Shown: positions 9,924 to 23,540, numbered from the stretch's first letter. The stretch: 64,000 bases of DNA from Prochilodus magdalenae (GCA_024036415.1 JAMWET010004071.1:1-64000), one strand, 5' to 3'. Notes: generated by a model not told the origin, from the sequence alone. A program made the numbers and translations.

Positions 9924-12036
9924 ATGAATCAGAGAGGAAGAACGATGATGTGTAAGTGTTCTTACATTAACTAGATAGTGTCTCTTCCTCTCTGTCTGTC
10001 TGTGTCTCATGCTACGCCTGGCTGTGGAATGGGACTTCGGTGTGCCGGTGCCGGTACCGGTGCCGGAGCCGGTGCCGCTTGAATGAGCTGATGCACGTGT
10101 AACGCTTTAAACAAATTCCGCCTGTCGGTTCGCACCGTCAGTGAACTTAACATGCCCACAGTACAGGCTGTGCACTCGCACCAGTGCTGTCTAAAAAGTT
10201 CTGGAAAGTTCTGAAGTAGCGGAGCTTCCGCGTTAAGTCGTGTAATGACGTGCAACAGAATCAGGGCTTCTCCGAACAGAGCCGAGTGATACTCGCCAGC
10301 AGGCAGTCAGCTCTAAGCTGATAGGACAGCCAGGGGTCAGGAGATGATGGAGGTGGGAGGCGGGGAGGGTGGTGCTCTCTAAGGAATCCAGCCACGCCCA
10401 GATTGAGTCTGCGGTATGGCTCTTTCCTGACCTCTCTCTGGAGGAGGGGGTGTCTGGGGCTCTACAGGGCATGGAGAATGGTCGGGCCCCTGGGGCTAAA
10501 CACTGTTAGACAGTGCTGGGGCAGAATGTGCTAGAAGTTCTCCAGACCAGCATGCGGGGGGGAGGAGAGGGGGGGCTCGGTGTAGCCATCTGCCTGGGGT
10601 TTCCTTTCTGTCATTTCCTTCTAGCTGCAGCTATTCTCTTCTCTGCAGCGCTCTAGTTCTCCTCTCAGTTTAGTGAATATTCATGATGGACAGCCCAATA
10701 GCACCGCTCCAATCCTGCTCAGAGATAAACCTAGTTCTATCAGCTCCACTGCAGGGTAAGAGAGCCGGTTCCTCCCTCTGTGAAGCTCCACTCTGGAAGG
10801 TTTTTAAGGTGGACTGTATATCCATGTGTTCTCCTGGACTGAGTTGCCAAACAGCGTTTAAGGAGGGTCTCCATTTAAACTGACTCTTCTCCTGACTCCT
10901 CTCACAGTGGTCGTGGCTCTCCTGTTGAAGCTGTACAGAGCTGAGGGAAGTCCCTCCTGCGAGGCCCAGCCGAACACGGACGGTACCTTCTCCTTCAGTG
11001 TGAAAGGACAGAAAGGCTGTGCGGAATCCAGCTGGAAGGTCAACGTGAGTAATTCCCGAATGGGTCTCCTCCTGGTATCAGTTCCGATATGTGTGTTTGG
11101 TACTACTGAAATAACATTAGTACCGCACACTAGATATTATACTGGCTGATGCAGGACAGGTGACTCTGGAAGCGGGATCAGAGACAGAGGGCGAGAGGAG
11201 GAGAGAGAGAAACGAGTAGAAAGAAAGAACAAGAGAGGAAAAGGGGAGAAAGAGAGAATTGTGAAGAGAAAGGAAAAGGGGAGAAGAGAAGACTGGAGAG
11301 AAAGAGAAAGAGAGGAAGACATGGTGAAGGATAAAAGAAAAAAAAAGGGCAGAAAGAAGGGAGAAAAAAGATGAGAGAAGGAAGGTGAGACTGAAAGGTG
11401 AAGAGAGAGAAAGGAGGAGAGTGTGAGAGAGAAGGAGAGCTAGGGAAAAGAAGAGGAGAGAGAGAGAGAGAAGAGAAAAACAAAGAAGGAAGAAAGAAAG
11501 AAAGCGAGAAAGAAAGAAGAGAGCAAGAACAGACATCGGTGCAGCTACTGATCCAGCACACCATACAGTTAGGATGTGGACGTTGGGTTGAAATGATGAA
11601 CACGTGTGTGTGTGTGCTGTATCTGTGTGTTAGGGTACGACGGTGGCATACGAGGGGAGCTTCAGCGAGACACTGGTGCAGAATTCTAGCCATGAAGACA
11701 TCACCTTCAAGTCCTGCCAGACAGGCGTGGCGTATTTCTGCGACAGGGTGAGAATGGTCTTATCATCCTACTGTCAGGTTCTAGTACGTTTCTCAGCTCA
11801 GCTGTGTAGTTTAAAGGTGGAGTCCAGGGGGGCAGGCCTGCCTAACTGTTCAGCAGTGAGTGGAACCATCATAGTACACAAACCGTCACATGCAGAACAG
11901 CCTCAGGTTGTTCAATCTTTCTCAACCTGGGGGGCGTGAAGCACCCTATAGTGGGCCATGGGCCTGTACTCAGGTGGAGGTAGTACCTAGTAATGGGCCA
12001 CAAACGTCACATATAACCATATTAGTGATGTATTAA

Positions 12037-12067
<31 letters not shown>

Positions 12068-13206
12068 CATACATATACATGCATTAGCTGAATTAGCATT
12101 ATTTGTTTCTTATGCTGATTCTGTTTGTTTGTTTGTTTACAGGAGAACATCACCTGTGACAGTAAGTCGTTTGCCTATTATTGGATCTCTGGTTCTCCTC
12201 TCAGCTCCTGTTTTGCTCATATTTCACTGTTCCTACATTCGCTTTGTCTGTAAGAAGGTTCTCCTGTGTTCTAGATCTCTGTTCCACACAGCCAGGCCGG
12301 CGATCTGGAGATTCAACCACCCCTCCACACACAGATAAAGTGGGTAGGTGAACTTCATAGATACATTTCCTGAGTGCGCTAATGTCCTGGAGGGTGATTA
12401 CACCAGGCTAACTGCAGTGTAACCGCAGCCGTCACCCTACCCTACCCACAGACTTCCCATCACTTCCTCCGTATAGCAACACAGTCAGAATACAGGATAC
12501 CTATAAACCCAGCCAACACCGCAACACCTCCACTAGACACTTAACCACTCAACACAGACACAACTACTGTCCAGAGTAGACAACGCTAAGCTGGATGCTA
12601 TGCTAAGTTTGACATGCTTCAGTCTCAAAGATGAAGTTGGTGTGGGTGATGGGTAGGAGTGCTGGTTTAACCACTCTACCAGCCTACCAGCTCGACCAGC
12701 CCACCGGGAATTCTCCCGATTTCCACTCCGGCACTGCAAACAGTATTTACTCCCAGACCTACAGAACGTCCTAGTGCTGCATTACCACCTCATAGCCGAA
12801 CTCTTTAAAGTCGACCTGAAATCTGGCTGGACTAGTTATTCCAGGTCCCTGGTCATATTGAACACGTACATCACTTCCCAGCAGACGGGGGAAAATAAGG
12901 TTAACCAAGACTGTCATGTTTTAAGTAGAGCTGAAGGTGCACTATGTGGCCAAAAGTATCTGGACATGTTTATAATGGCTAAGCTCAGGTTCTTCACCCC
13001 CGTAACCTTTGTTAGTAGGTATACACAATCAAGCTCAAAGCCATGACCTCAGGAAGCAACAACCACACATTAGCTTCTATTATGGTGATCATTGATTGCT
13101 AAATGTATATTGTCTTATAGGGAGGAACCATGGCAATAACATCTCTACCGGTGGTGGTGTTCTGGCGGCTATCATCACCATCACCCTCATCATCCTGATA
13201 TCATAG
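9924..13206 (+). CDS. Type I membrane protein of unrecognised family, copy 2 (truncated by a frameshift in the membrane segment)
   Basis: Exon 1 9924-9951 (ATG, donor gtaagt, phase 1 out); exon 2 10908-11044; exon 3 11634-11747; exon 4 12143-12161 (19 nt); exon 5 13121-13252. The start was chosen because the ATG exon joins exon 2 to give a hydrophobic leader (MMLVVALLLKLYRAEG) directly before SPSCEAQ. The ectodomain has cysteines in SCEA, GCAESSW, SCQTG, YFCDR and ITCD, and sequons NSS and NIT. Exon 5 encodes a Gly-rich stalk and the hydrophobic run VLAAIITITLIILIS, then TAG at 13204-13206. Compared with copy 1 there are five extra bases (tcata) just before the stop; without them the frame continues through the basic stop-transfer run into the tail. 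The product therefore ends inside or just after the membrane segment. It may be tail-less, GPI-anchored, or a decaying pseudogene. Family not recognised; the exon plan and cysteine pattern match copy 3. Confidence 0.72.
10330..10600 (+). mobile_element. Decayed LINE fragment in intron 1 of copy 2
   Basis: One plus-strand frame reads SLEEGVSGALQGMENGRAPG, followed after a break by LGQNVLEVLQTS. This resembles the segment preceding the reverse-transcriptase core of Tx1/L1-type LINEs. Short and broken. Confidence 0.45.
11165..11535. repeat. Polypurine tract in intron 2 of copy 2
   Basis: Shorter counterpart of the tract at 30-545, beginning after the shared flank gctgatgcaggacaggtgac. Confidence 0.9.
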
Positions 13207-13426
13207 CTATCATAGCCTTTGTCTCCTGGAGGAAGTACAAGAAGTGTAAAAAGTAAGAATGATACCATCAGTAATCCCTCTCTCATTCATGTCCCGATTG
13301 TTCAGACCAGTTTTCCCATTTTTCATGTTCACCAGTACAGCATGCAGTGTAATAACAAAGGTCATTAGTTCAGGAATCATTAAACTGTGTCCTGAAAGAA
13401 TCACCATTCCTTCTATGTTTGCACAG

Positions 13427-14477
13427 ATGGTGCCATTGGGAGAACAGTCCCATTTAGGCACAACCACACAAGGCAACTCAAAGCCGATGAAGCCAACGTA
13501 AGAGACCTTAAGGCCTCTCGATCCAAGGGCCATCCAAAAGAGGGAACGATAGTCCAGCCCACAGTGACGGATGCGGCACGTTTTGACTGCAGCCTGCAAA
13601 GTGGAACTCAGAGCTGAAGTGCAGTGACCACGGTGCAGCGAGACTCGGTGATTAAACACGTGTATAGTTGACAAGTTTTCCAGTCCTAACTTTTGGGAAT
13701 TCTAGTGTCCAGTACTCATGGCTGGATTACTGAACGGGCCAGTGGGGCCAGTGCCCAGGGGCCCTTGAGGTCAGGCCCAAAACATTTTGCGATGCCTATC
13801 AACATTTATGATGCGATATATTTTTGTTTCCGAGGGCCCTCCATTTTAAGGATCCTCTGACTATTAGGGACTTTGACCCCAGGGCCTTCTGGGCGCCCTA
13901 GCCATGCTTTTGGGCCCCTTATGAAAATGGATGAGGTGTTGTGGCACTGCTCTGACTTCGACTTCTGGCTATTAGGGGTATTAGGAAAGTGGGGGGGGGG
14001 CATATTTTTAGAGGGCCCTGGTTATGAGAGCCCCTACCAGGGGGCTCTAGAGAAGAGCAGGGCATACCATTAAAGGGCCCTTGATTCCATAGAAGTCATT
14101 AACCATGGCTCCTTGACTCTCTAGGGACCTACAAATTGCCAGGCAAGCTACCATATTTCATAACATCCGTTTGGTTGCAAATATGCGATTCAGGCCCTTA
14201 CTTAATGTTTCTGAATTTGTATTGTTTCAAAATTATTATGTTCAATATCTCTTAAGCACAGAGATACAAATTAATTTAGCAATTTTAATTTAGCACTCTT
14301 TGCCCAGGGGCCCAGACTATCCTTAATCCGTCCTTGCCAGTACTAAATCGAAGTTTTAGCTTTTCCGCTGTAAGCTGTGTGATGCAGCAGTGTTCAGGTG
14401 GAGGAGATACTGAGCCTGATGAAGGATCACTATGTGCTGAAGTGCAGTATCTAAATACTTCCAGAAACGGGTATTGA
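13427..14477 (+). pseudogene. Cytoplasmic-tail exons 6 and 7 of copy 2
   Basis: Exon 6 13427-13497 (71 nt, phase 2 in, phase 1 out, donor gtaaga) and exon 7 14398-14477. Exon 6 carries TAG at 13455-13457, at the same codon as in copy 1. Exon 7 reads GGDTEPDEGSLCAEVQYLNT and stops at TGA 14475-14477. Both exons are downstream of the membrane-exon frameshift of this copy. The intron between them contains a 620-bp hAT-type insertion that copy 1 lacks. Confidence 0.45.
13717..14336. mobile_element. hAT-type non-autonomous element in intron 6 of copy 2
   Basis: A 620-bp insertion flanked by a perfect 8-bp duplication CCAGTACT (13709-13716 and 14337-14344). Ends are inverted: catggctggatta at the left, and the complement of taatccgtccttg at the right. 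Copy 1 has the uninterrupted site at about 3730. An 8-bp target duplication and such ends are typical of hAT elements. No transposase is visible. Confidence 0.85.
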
Positions 14478-15593
14478 AGAAGAACCGCACTGTATAGATT
14501 CATATTGCTGTAACAGCCCAGACACGCCTCCTCCCATCCTCATTCTCCTTCTACTGCTGTACCACTGCACACACGCCTCCAATAGTCTACCAACCAAAAT
14601 CATAGAGACATGATGTCAAAAAATGATTCTATTAGTTTGCATTGATCCGAAATGAGCCACGAGTGCATTTCCAGGAGATGGAGAGAGTCCATGTAGTCCA
14701 TTACACAGGCCTAAATGGGCTCTCTACAGATGAAATCACATAGTTGGGTTTCTGCATACTGAACCCTATCCAGAATAAGCTGGGGTGGTAGCATATTGTC
14801 CAGCTCTGCTGTGAGCTCATACAGCCTCGTTTTAAGGAAATTTAAGAAAAAATAAAGGTTTTGGGTTTTGCTTTTTGCTCAGGCCGACAGAGTCGAAATG
14901 CACTTATAACCGGTTCCAGAACAGCCTATATCCTTGCTGTCCAATGAAAAACCTGTGTCTCCATTTTTGTTGATTTTCACTTTTATGTTTTATTTGAACA
15001 CAAAAGCTGTCGTTTATGTTGTGTGAACGTTTCCTGGTGAATGGACCAACAGAACTGACCCAGAACCGCTTGGACAGAAGTCTTGTTCCATGGAATTAGA
15101 TTGAAATTAAATGAGGTTTGGGCCTCTCTTGAAAAGTTTTCATTTTGGAGATGCTTGGTTTTCTTTGGACAGTTTTCTTTATGTTTTTTGTAACAGTATT
15201 ATAAAAATTCCAGTAATGTTACATAGTAATGATTCTTTGAACAATGTTTCTGTATTAGACAGACTAACACCAACACCTGATTTTAATTTGTACAATCCTT
15301 CCTGTCTGTTCTGTATTAATACGCTTATAAATAAACAGTTATTGCTTATAGTGACCTGTGATGATGTGCTCTTTAATACGGGTTGGTATACGACCCTCCT
15401 TTGCCATAACAAAGCAACACAAAAACCCAGGTAAAAAATGAACTAGAATTTTTTAATGCACTAGAAAAACATCCTGTAATACAGCAAGGACTGGTCAAGC
15501 ACATTTATTGTTTTGTAGATACAGTATATTTTTTTTGTAAGTGTAATAATTACTAAGTAACATTTTACATTATAATACATATTACATATGATA

Positions 15594-16320
15594 CAGGGTT
15601 TGGACAATGAAGCTGAAACACCTGTTTTGTTTAGACCACAATCATTGTAGTAGTAGGTGATTACTAGCCCCCCTCCACTTAGGACTGCCCTTTTTTTGCG
15701 GGCCAGATGACAGCGTCATTCTGGCGTCTTGGGAATGACCATAATACTGGGCCCGTCCCGCACAGTGGTTTTTTTTTTCACCAGGGAGGTGAGTTTAAGC
15801 CATTCTTCTTGCAGGAATAGGTGGGCCCAGGTCACTACGTGTATGGCCTGGTGGAACGGACGTTCCGTCTATCCCTTGGTTGGTATTGCTGAACCATTAA
15901 CCCTGATACCAGTCTGCGGGCTTCCGATGTACAGTCAGGCAAAGCCACTTTTGCTTGTCTTTGGTCACAGAAATCCCATGCCAGAACGTGCGCTTAACCA
16001 AAACAGCGGGTGTCCTTTTTTGACAGAACGTGTTCGGTATGCACTCCCCCAATGTAAAATGTTGTGCTGCGAGCATTGGCATTATGTCCGCATGCCAGAA
16101 ACTCGAGCTGTTCTTACCTATGCTTAACCTGACAATCCTCCCTCACTACTTACGTGACCCTCGGGGGGGGTGTAGCTGGTTATACTTATGAGTGCCATAC
16201 CTTAATGTGAGATTGGCCACCGAGGCCCTGGTCCCAATTTTAGCCCATGAGACCTCCCACACCTAAAAATGAAATGACAGGTGTTTTCAGTTTTCAGTTT
16301 CGCATTGTCCAACTTCCCTG
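15594..16320 (-). mobile_element. Family A Tc1-type MITE, corrupted copy
   Basis: Recognisable ends (cagggtttggacaatga at the left; complement at the right) and internal landmarks such as cttgggaatgac and ttaagccattcttcttgcag, but interrupted by many short insertions. Confidence 0.75.
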
Positions 16321-19300
16321 GTAATTAGTTAATAATGTTAATTCTCTTTAGTACATATATATACCCGTATATTATAGATAGTTATATAGTATAATATATA
16401 TTACTTTAGTAGGGATTTACATACATATTAAAGTCATGTTTTATATACATATTATAATAAATCACTAAACAACATTACTTTTTTAATATGTTACCTTACT
16501 AAATGAAAAATTGAAAATCTAAAGAGCGTGGACATTTAAAAAATGTTACAGTTACAGTTTAGCTAAATGTATTTGAACTAAAGCAGGGATGGCCACAATG
16601 TCGACATTCTGCAGGTAGCAGGCCTGTTGACCCCCCCCCGAGTTGCTCGTTTTAGTAACTGTGTGTTTTTTAAATTTGAGGGTTTTATTAGTAATGTCCT
16701 ATTTGTATCTTTCCAGAAAGCCAGTATGACAAAAATAGTACATACCCGACAGCCAAAACTGTTTTGGTGGACCCCCCCCCGCTGCCCCATCAGGACACTG
16801 TTAGTGGACACCAGATGGATTTTTTTTGGGGTGGTGGCCTTAAGGTGGCCCAAGTGCATTAAAAAAGTGCAATATCGACATTTAGCCGATCTATGCTGGG
16901 GAAATGACTGCAGTGTAATTATTTTTAGTCCAGGGTTTCTAACACTGGGCACTCAGGGAGCAGAAATCATTACTACCGAAGTCGTGTTTTGAGTGTTTCA
17001 GATTTGTCAGATGCGTCTTGTGTGCCATCCTTCAAACACACGGTGAAGGTCCCCGGGTCCCTGGAACACACAGTACCACACAATCCGGGGTTTGGGTAGG
17101 CTTTCCTGTGTGCAGCCAAAACAAGACACACTCTTTCTTTGCTGAACAGCGAAGGGCGTTTTGCTGAACTTGGCTTTGTAATGCGCACCTGTATGCAGTA
17201 GTCCGTCGCCCCACGAGGATTGCCAATTCATAGCTAACTGGCCAGAAAAACATCTAATAAGACTGCTCTCTTTACCTGAGTACCGGCGCTTACTCGGTAT
17301 GCGTGTGACAGAAACTTCCTGTGCTCCCCCTTCGTTCTCAAAATCCCTTTCCCTTTTCGCTTTACCCGTCCCACTTTGCTACGACCATTTGTCCCCCCGC
17401 GCCACAAAGAGGAAGGTGGGGAGAATGTCCCCCAATTACAGCAGGACTAGACCTCAAAAACAGATTAAGTAACTATCAAGAAGTTTCTCAGTCTCTTTCC
17501 GTCCCTCACTAACCCCATATCCCCCTGTCATTCACTCTCTCGCTTGGTCCGCCTCTCACTCCCTTACCTCTTCTCTAAGCTTCATCTCGAAGCACTCAGT
17601 CCTGTGGGTGGCCCCCGGGTTATAAGTTTTGGGACAGGCATCAAGGACCGAGATTGTGGGTATTCGAGGATGGTGTACCTGCCACAGTGCATGCTTTTGG
17701 GTATTGTCCGTGCAGTGGTGCCAGTTGGATTGCTGTTTGTAACAATCCCCGAAATGTTTTAATTGAAGAATCGAAATAACCCTTCCCGTTTTGGTGCTGG
17801 TTGTGTTTTTTCTTCACCATGAGGGCAGTGTGGAAATCCCACGAGATGATGATTACAATGAACATGGTTTTTTCACACGATCCTGACCCACTCAGCACTC
17901 AGTAGCTTCCCAACCTCTGTGGAACTGGACCCTTGCAGTTGTTGGGTTTTTGAGGGTTTGTGACTCCACCCGAGGCCTCACCGGTTCCAATTCCCTGAAT
18001 GCCCACGACTAGAAGCGACTGTTTTTTAAGGGCGCTCTTGCGTTCCCCTCTTGCTCACCTCTCATTGATTTTGACAACTCCTATTAGTCCCTCTTTTTTT
18101 TGTTTGGGCTTGCCGTGTTGGACCCCCCCCCCTCCGGGACGCACGCGCCTGCCACTCCTCAGGCCCAAATGACTGGTAATCAATGGGTGCGAGAGTATCA
18201 AAATATCATTTCATTTCTGGGGCCAGGTTTTTTTTTTGCAGGCCTTGTTGTTTTTCACCACACCATAGACCTCCCAAAATGCTGGTGCGTCTTTGAAACC
18301 TATATAACTGTCCCTCTATGTTAACACTGTGCAAATGGCCAACATGAATTTTCGCGCATAATAAATTGGCCGCACAGCGCTTCAGGAGAGGAAACCTGTG
18401 CCCCTGAGAGAAAAGGAAGACATCCTGCATAAATTGCACTTTCTGTACACACTCAGACTCATGGTCTGAAACCATCTACATCTATAAGACAATGTCATTG
18501 TAGATGGACTTTTTTACGTCACAGGCTTGGGCTGGATTGATTAGCCCGAAGACTCTGGGGCTGAATCTTTAGTGCAGCAGTGCCACATTTACAAGACTGC
18601 TAATTCTAGATTCCGTGAAGCCAGCCCAGTAAAATTTGCACCATCATGCTCGCGGTTTTCTTAGGGAAGTAAACCACATAATCCCCGTTCATGCCAGTGT
18701 TTTAGCTAGGCTTAGCTAGTTAGCTTTAGCCAAAGCATTAAACCTACCTCCGTTACAAGTAGGATAATCGTAGTGAAATAGCTTTAAACTCGTGCCGTGA
18801 TTTAGACAAACGGACTGTTTAATGCAAATCTCAGCGCCCAAATAAGAACTCCTCGATGTGTGTATGTCACGGCGTCATTTGCATCGGCTGGCTCGCCGTT
18901 TAAACACGCGTTCTGTGTAAAAATTTCGATTTTGTGGGGCCCGAGCAAATTCTGTCCCAACCTTTTTATTTTCCTTTTTCACATCTGGCGTTAGGTCTAA
19001 AGGGGTCCGAAGGCACCATTCAAAGAAGGCCACTGGCTTCACTTCCCCCATCCACACGCTCCACAGCTTCCTCCTTGCCCTGCACAAGTTCCAGGTTTTT
19101 GAACCCCCCTGCTCGTGTGTTTCCTCTCCTCATTTTCCTGACCAACCTCACGCGCATCTCATACCATCCCCTACTAGGACCCCCCCCAAATAGGCCCCCC
19201 CTTTCACTAATGTCCGAATTCTTTTTTCCGGAAAACAACGCGCGGCCCTTCATGGGGTAACGTTTCTTAGTTCTATTGCTTTCTCCCCCCCCTTAAACCA

Positions 19301-22174
19301 GTAAACCCCACAGTGATGGCCAGGACGTCCAGGAAACAAGAGACTCTTGCACAGGCCTCACTTTATTATGGTGTCCTCCTCTCTTCGACACTCCAAAACC
19401 CAACAAGACCCCCAGCCGTTTATTCTTTCAGCCCCCGTTCCCCATGTGTTCCCTCGGCTTTGGACTGCGATGAGACCCACAAAGAAAAAGGCTCCCTTCG
19501 CCCCCCCCCCCCCCATGTGCTGTGCGATTAAGGAGAGCTCGAAGGGTCCGCCGCTACACCACCTGTGATGTCGGCAGCTTTATTTTGGGCAGTCCATCGG
19601 TGTGCAGCCGGCACGTCACTGCTTGCGTGCCCCTACATAGATGCGGAAGATGCTCTGCGGCCCTGAAATCCGACGGGGAGTAGAAGCCAATCGCTCCAGA
19701 CCCTGTATAACCTAAAACTTGTGTGTGGCTTACTCGTCTCTTATTTTTTTCTCCCTTCGACCCCTCACCTCCTTGGTTTACGCATCGAAGCTTCCTGACC
19801 CTTACTCAACTTGTGTTGTCGACTCCTCCATACCTGCTTCGACTCCATCCCTTCCATGCTACCGCAGCCAGAAATCACAACACTTAGCTTATCCATCTCT
19901 CTGTGACTTGACCGCCGAATCCTCCTCGCAGCCGGTTTCTGTGCTAGCGTAGCTTGTGCTTGGCAGGTAATGCGGTTCGCAGGCATAGACTGTCAAACAA
20001 AGCTTGTACGTGGAAGCGCTGGCGTTACTTGGTCTTGCTAGCTAACCTATTCGGTGAGTGCGAATAAGTATTTTCCCGAGCCGCAAACACTCTCGCCTTC
20101 GTAGTATTTCAACCTCAGTGACACTTAAGCCATTTCTGTGCTCTGCCCACGCCTCCTCAATTTCCTCACGTTTAACGTTATTTTACTATCTTTGCCTCGA
20201 CCCTGTTTTTTTTACTCCTCAAACTAGCACCATCCTCAAAATACAGTCTCGATCCTATGCCGATAGAATCCTGTTTGAAGTTTAATGGTCCAGTGGAAGT
20301 ACAGGTATATTTCTCCTTCTTCTTCTCCCTTGTCACTACCCCTTTTCCCTCCCCAGCCCGCCCTTATCCCCCTTATGTGCTCGCACCCTGTATTCGCTTT
20401 TGTTGGTTTAATCACCAAACAACCCAACTGGGCAAATCTCGCTGCCTATAAAACTTGTACTCCGCGCTATCTCACCCACGCCCGGCTTCCGTTTGGGGCA
20501 CCGACACATGAGCTCTCTATGGTCTTAACAATTTCCCGTCACTCATTGGTGAGCCCCAAGATCTCACGGCTGGTAGATCTATATACAACCACAGCGATTT
20601 TCTTCGGCATTCCAGGACCTAGATGTACAACCACAGCACTGATCTACAACTGCCCTCCTTCTTATCCTTTCACCTTCCGGTCCGACCCTCGAGACGCTCC
20701 CCTCTCTATTTCCCTCCCCATCCTCCCCTTTTTCTTCTTTCTCTCTTCTCCCTTTTCTCTTTTCCCTTCTCCTTTTTGTTCTGTCTGTCTTAGTTCCAAT
20801 CTTCTCCCCCCCCTTTCTCTCTTTTGTATCTTTCTCAAGAGACTCTTTATATTAGTCCCACTGCTCGGTGACAGTGCTGTTTGTATTGTGGCTACAACAA
20901 CGCAAGTCGCCACTCATGTGCTTTTTCTCTCTTTTGTGTTCTGTGTTTGTTGCGTTGGGTAGGGGTGGGGGGGGGGGGTGTTGTGGTTTGTTGTTGCTCC
21001 ACAGAGGCAGTTTTGGATCTATGCAGTGGGCTCTGGATACCAGGGTGTTTACAACACTATCCACTTTCAGCAATTTACTGGGTCCACTTAATCAGTGGAC
21101 CAGGTAGCTTGTGGTTGAGAGGTTTGTGAAACCAGCCTTGTGACCCAAGGGTCAAATGGACCCATGCAGTAGTCGGGTTCCTGCTGTCATTGAAGCCCAG
21201 TCAAACAACAAGGACAGCAGAGCGTGCTACCTGCACCCTGCTACAAGGGGGAGGGCGGGACCACTTAGCAACCCTGGTAATGTTTCTCGCCAGTGACACC
21301 ATTTCAACAGTGAACCACCACTCTGACATGACTTTCAATGTCTTAAACCGCCTGCACCTACAACCCCGCGCACCCCAGTCCCTGACCCACAACTGAAGGT
21401 TTATTAGACCAAACTCATCGCACAGGTTACAAACCCTAGGTCCAAACTGTAGGGTGGCCACAACGTCCGCGTTTTAAGACCAAGCAGAAGTCCTTTTTTT
21501 TTGTCATCGGTTACTCATCTACCGGCTAACCGCAGGTCACTTAGCAAGCTCCCGTCTGACTCACAAAACGTCATCCCAGTCCACCCAGTCAAGGTGAGGT
21601 AGTAAAGCATCATGAAAGTGTTTTTATACAGGCTTAGGTGTTATGACTTTAATTTTCTGATCCTAGTATGGGGAAATTTCCTCATGGATTGGGAATTTAT
21701 TAAATAAGGGGATGGGGGTACTCTGACTTTTTGCACAGCAGCACAGCCAGGTTGAGAAACTGCGCTTATGTATAGCCGCGTCGTACGAACGTGCCCTGCT
21801 CTAACTAAATATCGACAGACCAAAGGAAAAATTCCCAAGCATGCCACAGTTGTGGTTGGATAACTGGGATCGAAGGTCACGTCACCATACACCACTGATT
21901 TCTGCTGAGGGGAAGATCTGGCTGTGGTAGCAGCCCAAAATGTCTCCCACCCAGCCACCACCCAATAAAAAAAACAAAAAGGGAAAGATTACTGAAAGGT
22001 ATGGCAAGACACAGGGTCCAGCACATGTGGTACCAAACGTCTTTGGGGGGGGGTTTTGTTTTTATAATCACTGAAAGATGCCAGCCTGGCCGCTCACAGT
22101 GGTGGATCAGGGCAAACGTCCCCAAACTACCCAGACTAAACCTCTCCTGCGCCGAGGTTGGCGAATGCTTAGTT

Positions 22175-22420
22175 TACATTTATGGCACTGTAGCTTGACA
22201 CTCTTTGTCCAGATGTGACGTACAAGGTTAACTGTACTACAGGTGGGCCAACGTAGTGTGTGAGGAGTACTTGCCCAAGGACCTCTTATTAGTGTTAGCC
22301 ACAGCATGGTCACAACATACCAGTATCGTGAACCCCAGTCTCCCACATGTAGATGCTGGCTTGTCCTGGGCGGGTAGTGCTGTTATACGCTGTGCTACAC
22401 CAAACCACCAAGTAGTTCAC
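22175..22420. mobile_element. SINE-like dispersed repeat, corrupted copy
   Basis: Matches 34850-35080 in order (tttacattta, acaaggttaa, attacaggt-like, gctacacca at the end) but with extra bases throughout. Confidence 0.6.
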
Positions 22421-23099
22421 TTGCCCTCTCTCTATAAAGAAATCACACCATTTTCATATGTGAGCTTTCATACAGCGAATGGCCCAGCTCGTTAAAACAT
22501 GTAGCCACATTCTTTGCCCACAGTTTGGGCTTGGCCTAGTGTTTTGTAAGGGAAACCTCACCGGATGGATGGCCCACTCTTTGATTCAGCGACAGGTGTA
22601 TTGCTCCCCACCCTACAACCCTTGAATTTTTTATGGAATATCAATAAAACTATGGCTGGAAGGATTCACCCTACCCTTACCCTTCACTCATCTTCCCACT
22701 GCTGCTTCCAGTTACAGGTTAGACCCTAAGACTATTATTTGTCCCTCCCTCCCTCACACTGGAAGAGAGGGCATGATGCCCAATCGCCTTTGATCCCGCA
22801 CATGTTCCCCATTGTGTGTGCTCAATGGGCGGAAACATGTGGTTCCACTACTGGAGGGGAATTGGCAGGCAGCCCCACCCCACAAGCGACAATACATATA
22901 CTATGGAACAGCTTAATCTGGGTCTCTGTCTCATGAGTGGGTTTGATTGTTCAGCCACGCCTACTACTATCATGAGGGGATGGATGAGAAAAGACCGAGC
23001 CGGTGCCAGAGAGAAAAACACAAGTGAGTGTGCGAGTTCTTTTTTGTCCGCATTTTGGACCTTGACTTTTAGACTGTATGAGATATTTCATTATGAAGT

Positions 23100-23340
23100 G
23101 GACCACACACACGACACTGCACGCACACGCATACACTCACACACGCACACACACACACACACACACACAACACACACACACATAGCACTACACACACGCA
23201 TACACGCGCACACACACGCACACACCACACACGCACACACAAACACACATACACCACCACACACACACTATACTCACACACACTCACACACTCATACACT
23301 CACCCACACACACACACACACCACACACACACACAAACAC

Positions 23341-23371
<31 letters not shown>

Positions 23372-23540
23372 TACACTCGCACACACACACATACACACAC
23401 ACACACACTCACACACATACACATACACTCACACACACGCGCGCACACACGCACACACACACACACACACGCACACACACACCCCACACGCACTCACACA
23501 CGCGCGCACACACGCACACACACACACACATACAGTATAT
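23100..23540. repeat. (CA)n-rich microsatellite, block 1
   Basis: Over 400 bases of CA repeats with TA, GC and TC interruptions. Followed by a unique flank (cagtatatatacgaagc ... aaaagtgatcaaac). Confidence 0.95.

Larger units (their letters stand above)
15380..22900. other. Low-quality, insertion-rich stretch; no reliable genes
   Basis: From about 15380 the alignment to copy 1 suddenly gains many small insertions. A family A MITE here (15594-16320) is about 727 bases against 529-533 for the two clean copies. Long G/C or T homopolymers (for example at 16631, 18120, 19500, 20965) are frequent. A SINE-like repeat at about 22175-22420 and a LINE-associated repeat at 21500-21660 show the same insertion excess relative to 34850-35080 and 61780-61930. 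Reading frames here, including the 225-codon one at 20285-20962, should not be trusted. Confidence 0.7.

Noticed and set aside
20285..20962. 225-codon plus-strand frame
   Set aside because: Lies in the insertion-rich, apparently unpolished stretch and is pyrimidine-biased; no domain recognised.
23100..23540. Z-DNA forming regulatory element
   Set aside because: CA repeats can adopt Z-DNA, but nothing here distinguishes this array from an ordinary microsatellite.
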